Part shown: positions 32,802-44,741 of the stretch, one piece after another | Layout of the letters: each line of letters starts with the position of its first letter | Numbering within the stretch: position 1 is the stretch's first letter | DNA from: Zingiber officinale | Taxonomy: Eukaryota > Streptophyta > Magnoliopsida > Zingiberales > Zingiberaceae | Direction of reading: 5' to 3' | Assembly: GCF_018446385.1 (NCBI RefSeq) | Contig: NC_056002.1 | Location: 8,628,894-8,692,893, forward strand | DNA length: 64,000 nt | Position numbers and translations under genes: made by a program | Notes under the pieces: generated by a model | Databases searched by the model: none | The model's input: the letters and a program-made list of their open reading frames with translations, nothing else | What the model was told of the DNA's origin: nothing

Positions 32802-33825
32802 TGTAGGATCATTGGGTCGGCAAGAAAGGGGGTTGAATAGCCCTGAAAAAAAATAAAATCGACCCTTCTCGACTTTTCAAACCAACACTTGAAGAATAAT
32901 AAAATAAACAGAAAATAAAAAATCGAGGCACCGGATTTGACTTGGTTACAACCGGGGAGGTTGTTAATCCAAGGAAGATGATCACACTACTATCTCCTTC
33001 AGGCGGAGAAGCCTCTTTTACAGCAGTATAGGCACAGAAAGAGAGAAGCTAATCTAAACAGTGGAAGCGCACAAGTGTTGTTACAATTTCTGAATTCGTT
33101 TAAAAACTTCTGGACCAAGGTTATATTTATAGTCTTGGTCTGGGCGCCTGGAAGGGTTCCGGGCGCCCTGGGGGGATAAAACTTTATCCCCCAATGTTCA
33201 GATCGAGATTGACTCGATCTGGTCAAACTTCACGGTCCGAGCGCCCGGAAGGGTTCCGGGCACCCCCGGGCTGGTCCGGGCACCCCGGGCTGGTCCGGGC
33301 GCCCCGGACCCCCAAGTCAACAAATGTTGACTTTTCTCCATCGGGACCTTTGCTCCGGTTCGGTCCGCCTCGGTCCGGGTCTTCTACTCTGGATCCGCTT
33401 ACTTGGGTGATTTCTGCCATCCGAAAAAAGGCTCACCTAAACCCAACTTCCGGTCTTCTCGAGTGGACTTCCACTCCGGCTTCTCGTCCCTCGAAATTTC
33501 CACGTGTTTCCTTCTCGTCCGCCGGCGTACTCATCCGCAGTCTTCGTCCCTCGGACGCACCGCGTGCCGTCCTTCTCGCTAGCTGTGTCTCTTGCTCCTC
33601 AAGCAGTCTTCCGCTCCGGCTTTCGTCCCTCGGAACCACCGCATGCTTCTTTCTCGTCCGGGGGTGTACTCTTCCGCAGCACCTCGTCCCTCGGACACAC
33701 CGCGTGCCGTCTTTCTCGCTAGCTGCTTCTACCACTCGACTACCTGTGCTCCTAAGCTCCTGCACACTTAGACACAAGTTTAGAAACACACAGGACCTAA
33801 CTTAACTTGTTGATCACACCAAAAC
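32802..33825 (-). repeat. 3' LTR of the gag-only element, main part
   Basis: Matches 45884 onward; its last bases (AACCTTGGGGTTCCAACA) are at 43648-43665 beyond the nested solo LTR. Confidence 0.85.
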
Positions 33826-34724
33826 TGTTGGTTAGTCCTAGGAAAACGTACCGATTTCACGGTACAAAAATTTTTATACAAGTGTCGAACCTTTCCTTAA
33901 ATAACCTATTGTGTTCTTTAGAAGTTAAATTAGGAATCGCAGACGGAACTTAACATCATTGATTCGAAATTTAACTTATCTGTTCTTAATGGTTTAGATT
34001 TGAATCGCAAGCGGAACTTAACACTATTGATTCAAATCTACCTAAGTTATTAATTCCATTAAATATTAATTTCCAAAATTGGCTTCCAGGACTGCATGGC
34101 GAGGCACATGGCCTTCTTAGATATGGGAGCAACCACCACCGCCTAGGCAAAGCCTTTTAAGGAAAGCTAATATTTAATTTCCTTAAATAACTTTAGGTTA
34201 ACCAAAAAGAACAATTGAATCACAAATTCGAAAAAGAAGAAACACAAACTCGAAAAAAACTTATTCGAAAAACTAGATCTAATTGCCTCTTGTATTTAGA
34301 ATTCTTACAAAGAAAATAACTAGTATGATGCGGAAGAAAACTACTAGTTATACCTTCTCTTTGTAAGCTAACGACCTCAAGATCTTCTGTCGTATTCCTC
34401 GCCTCGCCTTGGGCGTCGTGTGGGCGACGATCCTCCAAGATGAACACTGCCCAAAAGAGCTTCTCCTCCTTGTAATATTCGGCCACCACCACCACAATAG
34501 AAAAGAGAGCAAAGGGAGAAGAGAGGAAGAGAGGGGCCGACCACCAAGAAAGTCTCCAAGCCAAAGAATAAGAGTTGTGTCTCATGAAGCCCCCTCACCC
34601 CTTCTTTTATATTACTTGCCCAAGGCAAATAAGGAAAAACTTTTTACAAAAAATAAAATCAACCAAGAGTTTTTCCTTTTCCCTTTCACTACAAAAATAC
34701 ATGAGTTTAACGACGGGCGTACCG

Positions 34725-35190
34725 ACGGAATCTTAACTCCGTCGGCATATACCGACTGAATATAATTCTGTCGGTAAGTACCGACGGGGTTTAGGTCCGT
34801 CGGTAATCACCGACGGAAATCTTAATTCCGTCGGTGATTACCGACGGAATTCTAAATTCCGTCGGCGAGTAGCATAAAATCGCCGTTAGAATTTTGGGAA
34901 TTTCCGACGGACTTATTATTCCGTCGGTAAAGAGGCGGGTCCGGGTGTAAATAATACCGACGGAATAATATTCCGTCGGTAATTAACGGGTTTAGGGTTA
35001 TATTATACCGACGGATATATGATTCCGTCGGGAAATTTCCCCGTACCCGTTTCCTCTGCGTTCGCTAAACCTTGCCCGCTAACTTAGCAGAAATCACCGA
35101 CGGAAATAATCATTCCGTCGGTGATTACCGACGGAAGTCTATTTCCGTCGGTGATTACCGACGGAAGTATACTTCCGTCGGTAAATCTCG
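34725..35190. repeat. Left subterminal repeat array of the coding CACTA
   Basis: About a dozen paired copies of TTCCGTCGGT / ACCGACGGAA, many as short palindromes such as ATTCCGTCGGTxxxTACCGACGGAAT. Putative TNPA-binding sites. Confidence 0.88.
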
Positions 35191-35870
35191 ATTTAGGGCA
35201 CAGAATTCCCTTTCCTCTTCGCGCGATCTTTCCCTCAGCGGCGGCGGCGATTTTCCAGCGGCTCTTCGAGCGATCTCGGCGGCTCTTCGAGCGATCTCGG
35301 CGGCGCCCTTTCCTCCCGTGCACACCGTTTCGGCGATCTCTCAGGTATGATCTTCTATTCTCCTCTCTCGTTTGTGTTTTCACACGCCGGCAGCCGCGCC
35401 CTGCTCGCTGATCGCTGCCGGCGGCCAGTGGGCTGCTCGCGGGCAGCGGCCTGCTCTCGGCCGCCGGCCTGCTCGCGGCCGCCGGGCTGTTCACGGCTCG
35501 CTGCTCGCGGCCAGCAGCCTACTCGCAATTGTAGCGGTGCTTTGTTACTGTTCGTAGCTGAGCACAATGTAAACCCTAGAAAATTTAAATGTAAGTGACA
35601 TATTTTGATCAATTTCGCTATTGTACTTGCATAAAATGTAGTTTGATCGATGCTTCTCATATATGTATGATTATTTCATTTGATAATGCTATAAGGAACA
35701 ACATGTTTATAATAGTTTCATTTAATTGTTCTAGTGTAGAGGTGATTTATGGTAATATGATATGATGATCGTGAGATGAAATTGTGCACATAATTCTTTA
35801 TTTAAACTTATTTCAAGTGATACAACAAGTTTAATAATGTTTCAATTTATATTCTCTTTAGGTTATACCA
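35191..35870 (+). promoter_or_regulatory. Leader and probable promoter region of the CACTA genes
   Basis: A GC-rich stretch (35215-35540) with CGGCGGC / GGCTCTTCGAGCGATCTCGGC repeats and CTGCTCGCGGCCGC words, then AT-rich DNA ending in a TTTAG acceptor just before the transposase ATG (35871). This is consistent with a 5' UTR intron. Open frames here are low-complexity. Confidence 0.45.
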
Positions 35871-38800
35871 ATGTATATGAACAAAGCTTGGATGTACAAT
35901 CGATTAGACAATGGTTTTATCAGAGATGATTTTATTGCTGAAGTTGAACAGTTTGTGATTTTTGCTAAAAGTCATCCAGAATGTATGAATGGTTCTGAGT
36001 TACGGTGTCCGTGTAATCATAAAAAATGTCAAAATAGAGCATTTCGTGATGAGGATACCGTAAAAATGCACATATGTAGAAATGGATTTGTGCCAAATTA
36101 CTACAATTGGTATTGCCACGGAGAGCCTTATATATATGAACCAATTGGGTCATCTGGTGGTTCATATTCTGGGACTACTGTTACAGCTCCTGAAGCATCA
36201 AATAATATTGATATTTCAATGCAATCAATGGTTCAAGATGCAATGAATGCAGTTGATTATTCGAATATAGATGAAATACCAACCCCTGAATATCAGCAAC
36301 TATATGAAATGTTAAAGGCTAGTGAAAGAGAAGTGTGGGAAGGCATTCCTTTCAGTCATTCACAACTATCAGATAATGAAGGTTATTGAATATGAAAGCG
36401 AACATCATTTCTCGGAAAGATGTTACGATGACATTTGTCAATTGATGTCGAGTTGCTCCCTACCGATAACATAATGACTGATAGCTTCTATGAAACAAAG
36501 AAATTGATCGAGGTTTAGGTTTGCCTGTAGAGAAAATTGATTGTTGTATAAACAACTGCATGATATTTTGGAATGAAGACAGTGATTTGAATGAATGTAA
36601 AATCTGTACTCACCCTCGTTTTAAGCATCGTAATCACATACCAGGGAAGAAGAAGAAAAATATTGCTTGGAAAGTAATGTATTATTTTCCGTTAACTGCT
36701 AGACTTCAACGCTTGTATGCATCTGCTGCTACAGCTAACCACATGGTGTGGCATCATGAGCATGAGCATGAGCATGAGCATGAAGAAGGTATAATGTGTC
36801 ATCCTTGTGATTCTCCTGCATGGAAACATCTTGATAATGTGTTTCCCTCCTTTGCAATGGAACCACGAAATGTGAGATTGAGACTTTCTGCAGATGGATT
36901 TCAACCATTTGGTCAGTCGGGACAACAATATTCATCTTGGCCAGTTATATTAACACCGTACAATTTACCACCATGGATGTGCATGAAAGATGAGTTTATG
37001 TTTCTTACCGTGCTTATTCCTGGTCCAGCCAATCCAAAAGATAAGATAGATATTTTCTTGCAACCTCTAATTGCCGAGCTTAATGAATTATGGAATGTAG
37101 GCTCGGTTACTTATGATATTGCAAGTAAAACTAATTTTACATTGCATGCGGCCTTATTATGGACGATCAGTGATTTTCCAGCATACTCAATGTTGTCGGG
37201 ATGGAGCACGGCTGGTAAATTAGCATGCCCACATTGCATGACAGAGTCCGATGCATTTTCATTACCTTGCAGTGGGAAGATATCTTGGTTTGATAATCAT
37301 CGTAAATTTCTACCACTGGATCACCCTTTTAGGCGAAATAAGAAAAATTTTCTAAAGAATGTTGTAGTCAGAAAACCTCCCCCAGCAGTCCATGCTTCAG
37401 GTGAAGAAATCATTGAACAAATAGATAGTTATGGATTCCTCCCAGTATCTCAGCCTAATTCTGATGAGATAAATAAGTATCTTGTGAGGACGAGCAAGTG
37501 TGGTTGGAAGAAAAGGAGCATATTCTGGGAGTTGCCTTATTGGAAGTATCTACTCATTCGACACAATATAGATGTGATGCATGTCGAGAAAAATTTCTTT
37601 GATAATATCTTCAACACTGTGATGAATGTACCTGGAAGAACTAAGGACACTGCAAAATCACGTGAAGAATTAAAAGAACTAGTCAACAGACCAGAATTGC
37701 ATCAGAATGAAACAACCAATAAGTTTCCAAAAGCTTGTTATACATTGGACAAAGATGGTAAACAAGCTTTATGTAGTTGGTTAAAAGAAATTAAATTTCC
37801 AGATGGATATGCTTCGAATATGGCTCGATGCGTTGACATGAACAAATTAAAGATGTTTGGAATGAAGAGTCATGACTGTCATGTGTTCATGCAAAGACTT
37901 ATTCCAATAGCTTTTCATGATTTACTTCCCAATAATGTTTGGCAAGCACTTACAGAGTTGAGTCTTTTTTTCAGAGATTTGACAGCGAGGTGTATTATGA
38001 CGGTTGATATGATTCAGCTAGAGACTGACATTCCTCTCATACTTTGTAAGTTGGAGCGTATATTTCCACCAAGTTTTTTTGATTCAATGGAACATCTACC
38101 GGTACATTTACCATATGAGGCACGAATAGCTGGTCCTGTGCAGTACAGATGGATGTACCCATTTGAAAGGTTTTTAAGGAAATTAAAAAATAATGTTCGT
38201 AATAAAGCAAGAGTTGAAGGGTCAATATGTAATGCTTATCTGGTGGAGGAAGCATCTTCGTTCTGCTCTTATTATTTTGCTGATAATGTTAAAACCAGAC
38301 ACCGCAAATGTCCTAGAAATTCCGATGATACTCAGAATATAGATCCATCGATGCTTTCTATTTTCAAATTTTCTGGTAAACCAATGGGTGCATCTGTTTC
38401 TAGATGGTTAACTCAACAAGAATACCATGCTGCAAGAACATACATACTCTTAAACTGTGATGAGGTCAAACCCTACATAAAGTAAGTTAACTTCTCTAAT
38501 CAAGCTTTTATTTCGTTGTAGTTAATTGCTTGATATCCTAATTTTCTTATAATTATCTTTTTTCAAAGCTTGTATGAGCAACAATTACATCTTCAAAATC
38601 CATCAATAACTGCAAGTGAGGTTGCTGAAAAGTTAGAGACCGAATTTGCATTATGGTTTCAAATATATGTGAGTTAGAGAAATTTTCATAATTATTTATT
38701 TATAAAAATTTGGTCCTAATTTTTCGTATTACTATTTTGATAGGTGAAAGACCGAAGAATATCTAATGTACAAGATGATAGAATATTGAATCTTGCATCT

Positions 38801-39457
38801 GGACCCCTACGCCAAATAATGGTCTATTCGGGTTACTATGTTAATGGTCTCAAATTCCATGTGAGACAACGAGATTCGCAGAGATTAACTTTTAATTCTG
38901 GTGTCTGCGTTAAAGGATCTATCGACACCAATAACACTGAGTTTGATTACTATGGTAGACTTGAGGAAATTATAGAGGTTGAGTATCCTGCATTACCGAT
39001 AAAAAGGTGTGTGTTGTTCAAATGTTCATGGTATGATCCAACCCCAAGAACAGGTACCAGAATACATCCAAATTATAATTTAGTAGAGGTTAATGCAAAC
39101 AGAAGGTTCAATAAGTTTGAACCTTTCATTTTTGCAATACAAGCGGGTCAGGTGGTTTATCTTGAATATCCTACGAAGAGAAGAAGAACTAGTGAATGGT
39201 TGTCTGTTTGTCGATTGAAGTCTCGTTCAACCATAGAAATGCCGAACACTATTACTGCTCAAAACCATGATGCATTTCAGAATGACGAAGTAGAGAGACA
39301 TTCAGTTGATTCACAAATCCAATCTACATCACAATTACTTGTAGATGGTAATGCCACTGACGAGGATATAGATGATGGAGAGAAATCCAGCAGTGAGGAT
39401 TTTGTTGAACTAACAGAGTCTAGCGACGACGACTTACAAACTGTTAATGTTGAGTAG
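35871..39457 (+). CDS. TNP2-type CACTA transposase (Transposase_assoc, Transposase_21, DUF4218, DUF4216)
   Basis: The first part, 35871-36389, has the transposase-associated domain (WMYNRLDNGFIRDDFIAEVE, ELRCPCNHKKC, HICRNGFVPNYYNWYCHGE). A long frame to 38481 carries the TNP2 core (LTPYNLPPWMCMKDEFMFLT, VLIPGPANPKDKIDIFLQPL, LACPHCMTESDAF, IDVMHVEKNFFDN) and DUF4218 (LPVHLPYEARIAGPVQYRWM). A 100-base exon 38569-38668 and a last exon 38744-39457 (DUF4216, ECPALPIK-like VEYPALPIKRCVLFKCSWYD) follow GT-AG introns. Between 36389 and 36525 the conserved sequence (LLNMK, SEHHFSERCYDDICQLMS, ELLPTDNIMTDSFYETKKLI, RGLGLPVEKID) is spread over different frames, about four one-base shifts in 140 bp. 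The 654-codon frame starting at 36521 begins with TTG and so is not a separate gene. It is probably inactive unless this patch is a sequence error. Confidence 0.88.
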
Positions 39458-39607
39458 AAATGCTTCCAGAGTCTAGCATTGATTAAATTTTAGCATTATT
39501 ATTCATCTAGTAAGTTATGCTTTAATCATGTTTTTTTGCTTATTTATCATGTTATTAAAGATTTATTATGATGTGTGCTAATATGGTTTTTGTAGATATA
39601 AGGTATC

Positions 39608-40938
39608 ATGGCAGATCTTCCAGCACCACTCCGTGGATCCACCGTACTTAGGGTTGTTGGAGAGTCGTAAGTATTTTTTTTATTATTAGTAATTCAAGTT
39701 CTTTATTTATAACATATATCTTATGTCTTAATATTGCTTATATGTAGGTTTACTCCCGACGGCCATCGAGTATCCACCTATATCACACGGAAATTTAAGG
39801 AAAGAGTCTGCATATCTGGGACTACATGGAGACATGTAGATGCTGGAACTAAGGATTTCTATTATCAAGAATTTGTGGTAAGTAAATTGAATATGTACAT
39901 TATATTTATCCTTTAATATTCTAAAATTTTATTTTTAAATTGCAGAAAAAATATACATGGGAGGAGGGATACGAGGTAGAATTTGCAAAAACTTGGAATA
40001 TTTATTGTGCCAAGTTGTACAAAGACCTATTATACTATGTGAGAAAGGATGGCACACGGCCTGCTTATGTATCCGAGGAGATTTGGAGTGCATGGACGAC
40101 CACTTGGTCTGCAGAAAGATGGCAAACAAATGCTCTAAAAGCTCGAGCGAATAGGAATACAGAGTCAGGTGGTCCGAGTACTGGATCTGCTCGACATACA
40201 TCAGGATCTCGTTCCATTGTTGAGCACGCTATGGATCTGGTGATTTTAATTTAAAGTTATATAAATTAAATTGTTATTTATTAATGAACTTGTATAATTT
40301 TAGTCAAATTTGTTTGTGCATGCAGGAGCGTTCTTTAGAAAGACAACCCACTTGCTTGGAGATCTTTCTCAAAACTCACAAGAGAAAGGATGGCACATAT
40401 ATTGATGATCGATCAAAGAACATTGGGGTTTGAATTAATTTATATTTAATCTTTAATAATGATTAATTAGCTTTACTAATTGTGTATAATATATAAATTG
40501 TATATTTTTTCTACACAGGAGGAAATGACAAGCAGGGTTGCTCAGGCATCTCAGCCACCAGTAGAGGGAGGGGAGTCACAGGATCTATCCACCCAGGATA
40601 TAAATGAAATTTATTATGATGTTGTGGGTGGAAGGACAAAGAACTCCTCCCTCTACGGCCTTGGTTCCCAGGCGAAGGTGGTATTTGATCGCTTGAGGAC
40701 TCCTAGGGGTCGTGCGAGTTCCTCTTCTTCTTCTTCTGAGGTGGAGTCATTAAGAAAAGAAAACCAAGACTTGAAGACTCAGATGACTACCATGGATCAG
40801 AAGTGGGAGAAGAAGTGGGCTGCACAGGAGCAGACATTAGCCCAGATGCAAGCAATCATTGCACGATGGGACCCCTCACAGCAGCCCCAGTCAGAGGAGA
40901 CCCCAGACCCATCAGACCCAGACCCCGCTGATGATTAG
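39608..40938 (+). CDS. TNPA-like CACTA protein (Transposase_24 family)
   Basis: Five exons (39608-39666, 39748-39877, 39946-40239, 40326-40427, 40519-40938), all GT-AG and in phase, encode 334 residues from ATG to TGA/TAG-type stop with no break. The middle has the plant transposon protein signature (ISGTTWRHVDAGTKDFYYQE, KKYTWEEGYEVEFAKTWNIY, RPAYVSEEIWSAWTTTWSAE). A late coiled coil (VESLRKENQDLKTQM) precedes an acidic, proline-rich tail. TNPA-type proteins bind the subterminal repeats and assist TNP2 in excision and can relieve methylation. It starts 150 bp after the transposase gene, same strand. It appears intact. Confidence 0.87.
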
Positions 40939-41560
40939 ATTTTGTTGAGGTATGTTTATCTATAACTTGATTTTTTTATATTTTTTAGATATTCATTAAG
41001 TCAAATATATTTATTGTATATTATTAGATACTTATCTTAAAGTGTTTTACATTTTTCAGGAGTTCATACTGATACATTCACCATCACCACTATTATTGGT
41101 TATCCAAAATATAATCCAGGTATTTTTTTTTTACAAGTAAAATTAGTCATATATAACAATGTTTGAGTTATATTACATTTGCATCGAGTTATTCTAATCA
41201 TAATCTATTGTATTTGACTTTTACAGGATTATATTCGGATATATGTATAAGTGATGTATCATGGTATGTATTTTGGATATTTTGTATTTGTCGTTCACTT
41301 GTATAAATTTAGATATTTTTGATTGTGAGAACTTGATACTTAGATTTTATTATAGTTTGGAGATTTTCTATTTGTCGTTCAGTTATGTTTATATTTTTGT
41401 TGTATGTTGTATTTTGGAGATTGTGGATTGATTTATATTGTGATATTGTTAATATATTGTGTGGATTGTGTTTGTGATACCATCGATTGTGATGGTTTGT
41501 ATTTGTATTAAATTTGTATATGGGAAACTAGCAAAACAGGGGCTGGATATCAAAATTTTT
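40939..41560. other. 3' region of the CACTA genes
   Basis: AT-rich, with several TTTTTCAG and TTTACAG acceptor-like sites (41056, 41220), suggesting 3' UTR introns. No coding sequence. Confidence 0.4.
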
Positions 41561-41569
41561 CCAGATTTT

Positions 41570-42110
41570 TACCGACGGAATTATAACTTCCGTCGGTAAC
41601 TTATCGAAAAAAGCACAGGTTTTCTTCGATATAATACCGACGGAATAACTAATTCCGTCGGTAAACACCCGACGGAAACATATTTTCCGTCGGCCAACAC
41701 CGACGGAATAGCCTTTTCCGTCGGCAAACACCGACGGAAACCCTAATTCCGTCGGTATAATTCCGACGGAAAAGGCTATGCCGTCGGTGTTTACCGACGG
41801 AAAAACTGATTCCGTCGGTGTTTACCGACGGAAAATATGTTTCCGTCGGTGTTTACCGACGGAATTAGGGTTTCCGTCGGTAGTCTCCGTTGACCGCCAT
41901 TTGTTTTTTTACCGACGGGTAAGAATCTCAGTCGGTAATATACTGACGGAAATATATATTCAGTCGGTAATTACCGACGGATGTATTTTTCCGTCGGTAA
42001 AGTTATTGCCGACCAAAATTCTTCCGACATCAGAAATTCCGTCGGCATTCCGTCGGTAATCTCATATACCGACGGAATACCGACGGAAAATTCAGTCGGT
42101 AATAATGGTA
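41570..42110. repeat. Right subterminal repeat array of the coding CACTA
   Basis: Same TTCCGTCGGT / ACCGACGGAA palindromic words as at the left end, about fifteen copies, ending just inside the TIR. Confidence 0.88.
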
Positions 42111-44741
42111 ATTTTTGTAGTGTTTTTATTTTTCCTTTTCTTTCCTCTTGATTAAATCAATCACCAATTTTAATTTTGTGATGATTTTAATTAATTTTAA
42201 TATGGCCGGCCACTTGCTTGGGCACCAAGCAAGGTGGCCGGCCACCTCATTAAGGGGAAAAAGGAAATATATTTTTTTATAAAATTTTACAAGAAAACTC
42301 TTATAAAAATTTACAAGCTCTCTTTCCTAAAGTAGGAGTTAAAAAAGGAAAGTTCTAAAAATTAAAACCATGTTTTAAAATTTAAAACTTCTCTTACAAA
42401 ATTTCCTTTTTTAACATGATGATAGAAAATTTTAATTTTAAAACTTTTCTCCCTTTTTTTCTTAAACCATGAGGATGGTTAAAAAAGAAAAACTTTTAAA
42501 ACTTTTAAAACTCTCTATTAAAACATGTAGCCAAATTCAAATAAGGAAAGTTTTTAAAATTAAAATCTCTCTTTTAAAACTTATAGTTTTCTACAAAGAG
42601 AAGATTTTAAAAATTCAAAAACAACCCTCCTTGTTTGAATATTGTGGCCGGCCCCTTCATGCTTGGTCACCAAGCAAAGGGTCGGCCCCTATAAAGAGGA
42701 TGTGGCCGACCCTTGCTTGGTCACCAAGCATTGGACCGGCCCACTTCTTGGACACCAAGAAGAGCCTTACATTTGGATGGACTTGAGGCTATAATGAAGC
42801 TACGACAGGGACCTAGAGGAGAAATTGATTTTGGCCTTCCGATGAGCTTGAGTATCCTGTGCTCGCCCCGAACACACAACTCAAGTTCATCGATAATAAC
42901 TCATTCCACTAGAGAGTTATTATCGCACTACCACACCAATCCCAAATTACATTATGGGTTCCTTCTTATTATGAGTGTGTTAGTCTCCCTGTGTTTAAGA
43001 TTACGAATGTCCACTAATTAAGTAAGTTATTGACAACTCACTTAATTAATATCTAGCTCCAAGAGTAATACCGCTCAACTTCATTGTCATGTCGGACTAA
43101 GTCCACCTGCAGGGTTTAACATGACAATCCTTATGAGCTCCTCTTGGGGACATTCTCAACCTAGATAATTAGGACACAAATTCCTTCTATAATCAACAAC
43201 ACACACTATAAGTAATATCATTTCCCAACTTATCGGGCATATTGCTTGTTATTATATTAGGATTAAGAGCACACACTTCCATAATAACTAAGGTCTAGTT
43301 CTTTTACTAAGTCAGTACAAAAAGAACTTACCTAAATGGTCCTACTCAATACACTTAAAGTGTATCAGTGTAATTTATTAGTTAAGATAAACTAATACTT
43401 AATTACATTACGACTATTCTGATGGTTTGTTCCTTTCCATCTTAGTCGTGAGCAACTGTTTATAATTTATAGAGAACCGACAACATGATTTTCTGAGTGT
43501 GGCACCACACTTCATGTTATCTACTATATAAATTAATTGAACAATTACATTTAACAAATAAATGCAGATATTGACCAATGTGATTCTTTTATTTCAAAAA
43601 TAAATGTTTACAAAAGCTAGGCTTTTAGTATACACTCCAACAAAAATAACCTTGGGGTTCCAACAATCTCCCCCTTTTTGGTGTGAGCAGCCCAAGTTAA
43701 ACTAGGGTAAAAATAGACATTAAAAAACTTAACTAAATTTGCAATTAAGTGAAAAAAAATAAAACAAGTTAAATTTTGGTCTACCTCCCCCTAGGCTTAT
43801 ACTTTTCCTTCTTCCCCTTTGATAACATAAAAAATGGGGTTCTAAGAAAAAATCTAAGGGTAAAAAAAACTTAGAAAATTTTGAGATCCTTAAAAATTTT
43901 GCAATAAATAGTCTCTGAAAAAAAAATTTAAGTAAAATTTTAAGAAAATATTCTAAGTGAAATGATAAAAAAAAAATTCTAACTTAGACAGCTTTGCAAA
44001 AAATTTTCTAAGTTAAAAAATATTTTTGAAAAAAAAAATTAAGTTTTTGCAAAAATTATTTTTGAAAAAAAAAATCCTAACTTAAGATTTTTCTAAGTAA
44101 AATTTCCTAAGTAAAAAATTTCATGTAAGAGTATTTTTCTAAGTATAAACATATTTTGAAAAAAAATGTTTGAAAAACTTTAAAAGCATTAATTAAATCT
44201 AATTTTAATGCTTTGACCGAAAGTTAATTAAACATTTATTTCAATATTTTGGCTTCCAGGTCGTGGCGAGGCACTATGCCTTCTTGGTTATTGGAGCAAC
44301 AACCACTTCCTTAGACAAAACCTCATAGAGAAATTCACTGTTTAATTTTCTCACTGAAAGCATTAATTTCATTTAAAATTTAGACTAAGCAAGATTTAGG
44401 AACCCAATATAGGTTCCAGCTTACTGGATTAACTAAATATTTCTTAGGTACATATTTTCTTGAAATATTACTAATTTATCCCTGGTGATATCTATAATAC
44501 CAATTTAAATTTTTAAATTTTCTAAAATGAGATGAGCATGCATGGTTTTTCAAATTATCTACTTGAATTTTCAAATATTTATTTTCTGATTTCAATTTCT
44601 CATTTTCTAATTTTGATTTGTCTAATTCTTCTAAGGGACAAGATTTAGCCAAAATTATTTTTACGTTTTTAATCTCCTTTTCTAATTTGCAACAGTCTTT
44701 TGTTAATAGTTTAACTTAAAGAGTTTATCAGGAGGAAGTGA

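Larger units (their letters stand above)
34687..42122 (+). mobile_element. CACTA (En/Spm) transposon with TNP2-like and TNPA-like genes
   Basis: Ends are CACTACAAAAAT and its inverted copy ATTTTTGTAGTG (to 42122), with the 3-bp duplication TTT (34684-34686 and 42123-42125). Subterminal arrays of CCGACGGAAxTTCCGTCGGT fill 34725-35190 and 41570-42110. The interior encodes a TNP2-type transposase (35871-39457) and a TNPA-like protein (39608-40938), both on the plus strand, the standard two-gene layout. At 7436 bp it is short for an autonomous CACTA but has both genes. As the innermost layer, it is the youngest insertion of its own branch of the nest. Confidence 0.93.
33826..43642 (-). mobile_element. 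Solo LTR (about 2.4 kb without insertion) inside the gag-only element
   Basis: Begins TGTTGGTTAGTCC (33826) and ends ACACTCCAACA (43642), flanked by AAAAC (33821-33825) and AAAAT (43643-43647). On the minus strand it starts TGTTGGAGTGTATACTAAAA, a start typical of plant Copia LTRs. No interior was found, so it is a solo LTR. It is split by the CACTA at 34687-42122. Long homopurine/AT runs (42260-42620) and repeated GGCCGGCC/CTTGGTCACCAAGCA words (42205-42760) lie in its right part. Confidence 0.75.

Noticed and set aside
33194-33805. 203-codon open frame and its look-alike at 46452-46907
   Set aside because: Both lie in the GC-rich centre of the gag-only element's LTRs.
34220-34759. Open frames of 80-120 codons on both strands
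   Set aside because: Within the solo LTR or its border with the CACTA; no domain.
35072-35660. Overlapping open frames rich in Ser, Arg and Ala
   Set aside because: Subterminal repeats and a low-complexity GC-rich leader of the CACTA.
36740-36790. His-Glu repeat (HEHEHEHEHE) as a possible metal-binding motif
   Set aside because: A short GAGCAT microsatellite within the TNP2 frame; not conserved in the family as far as known.
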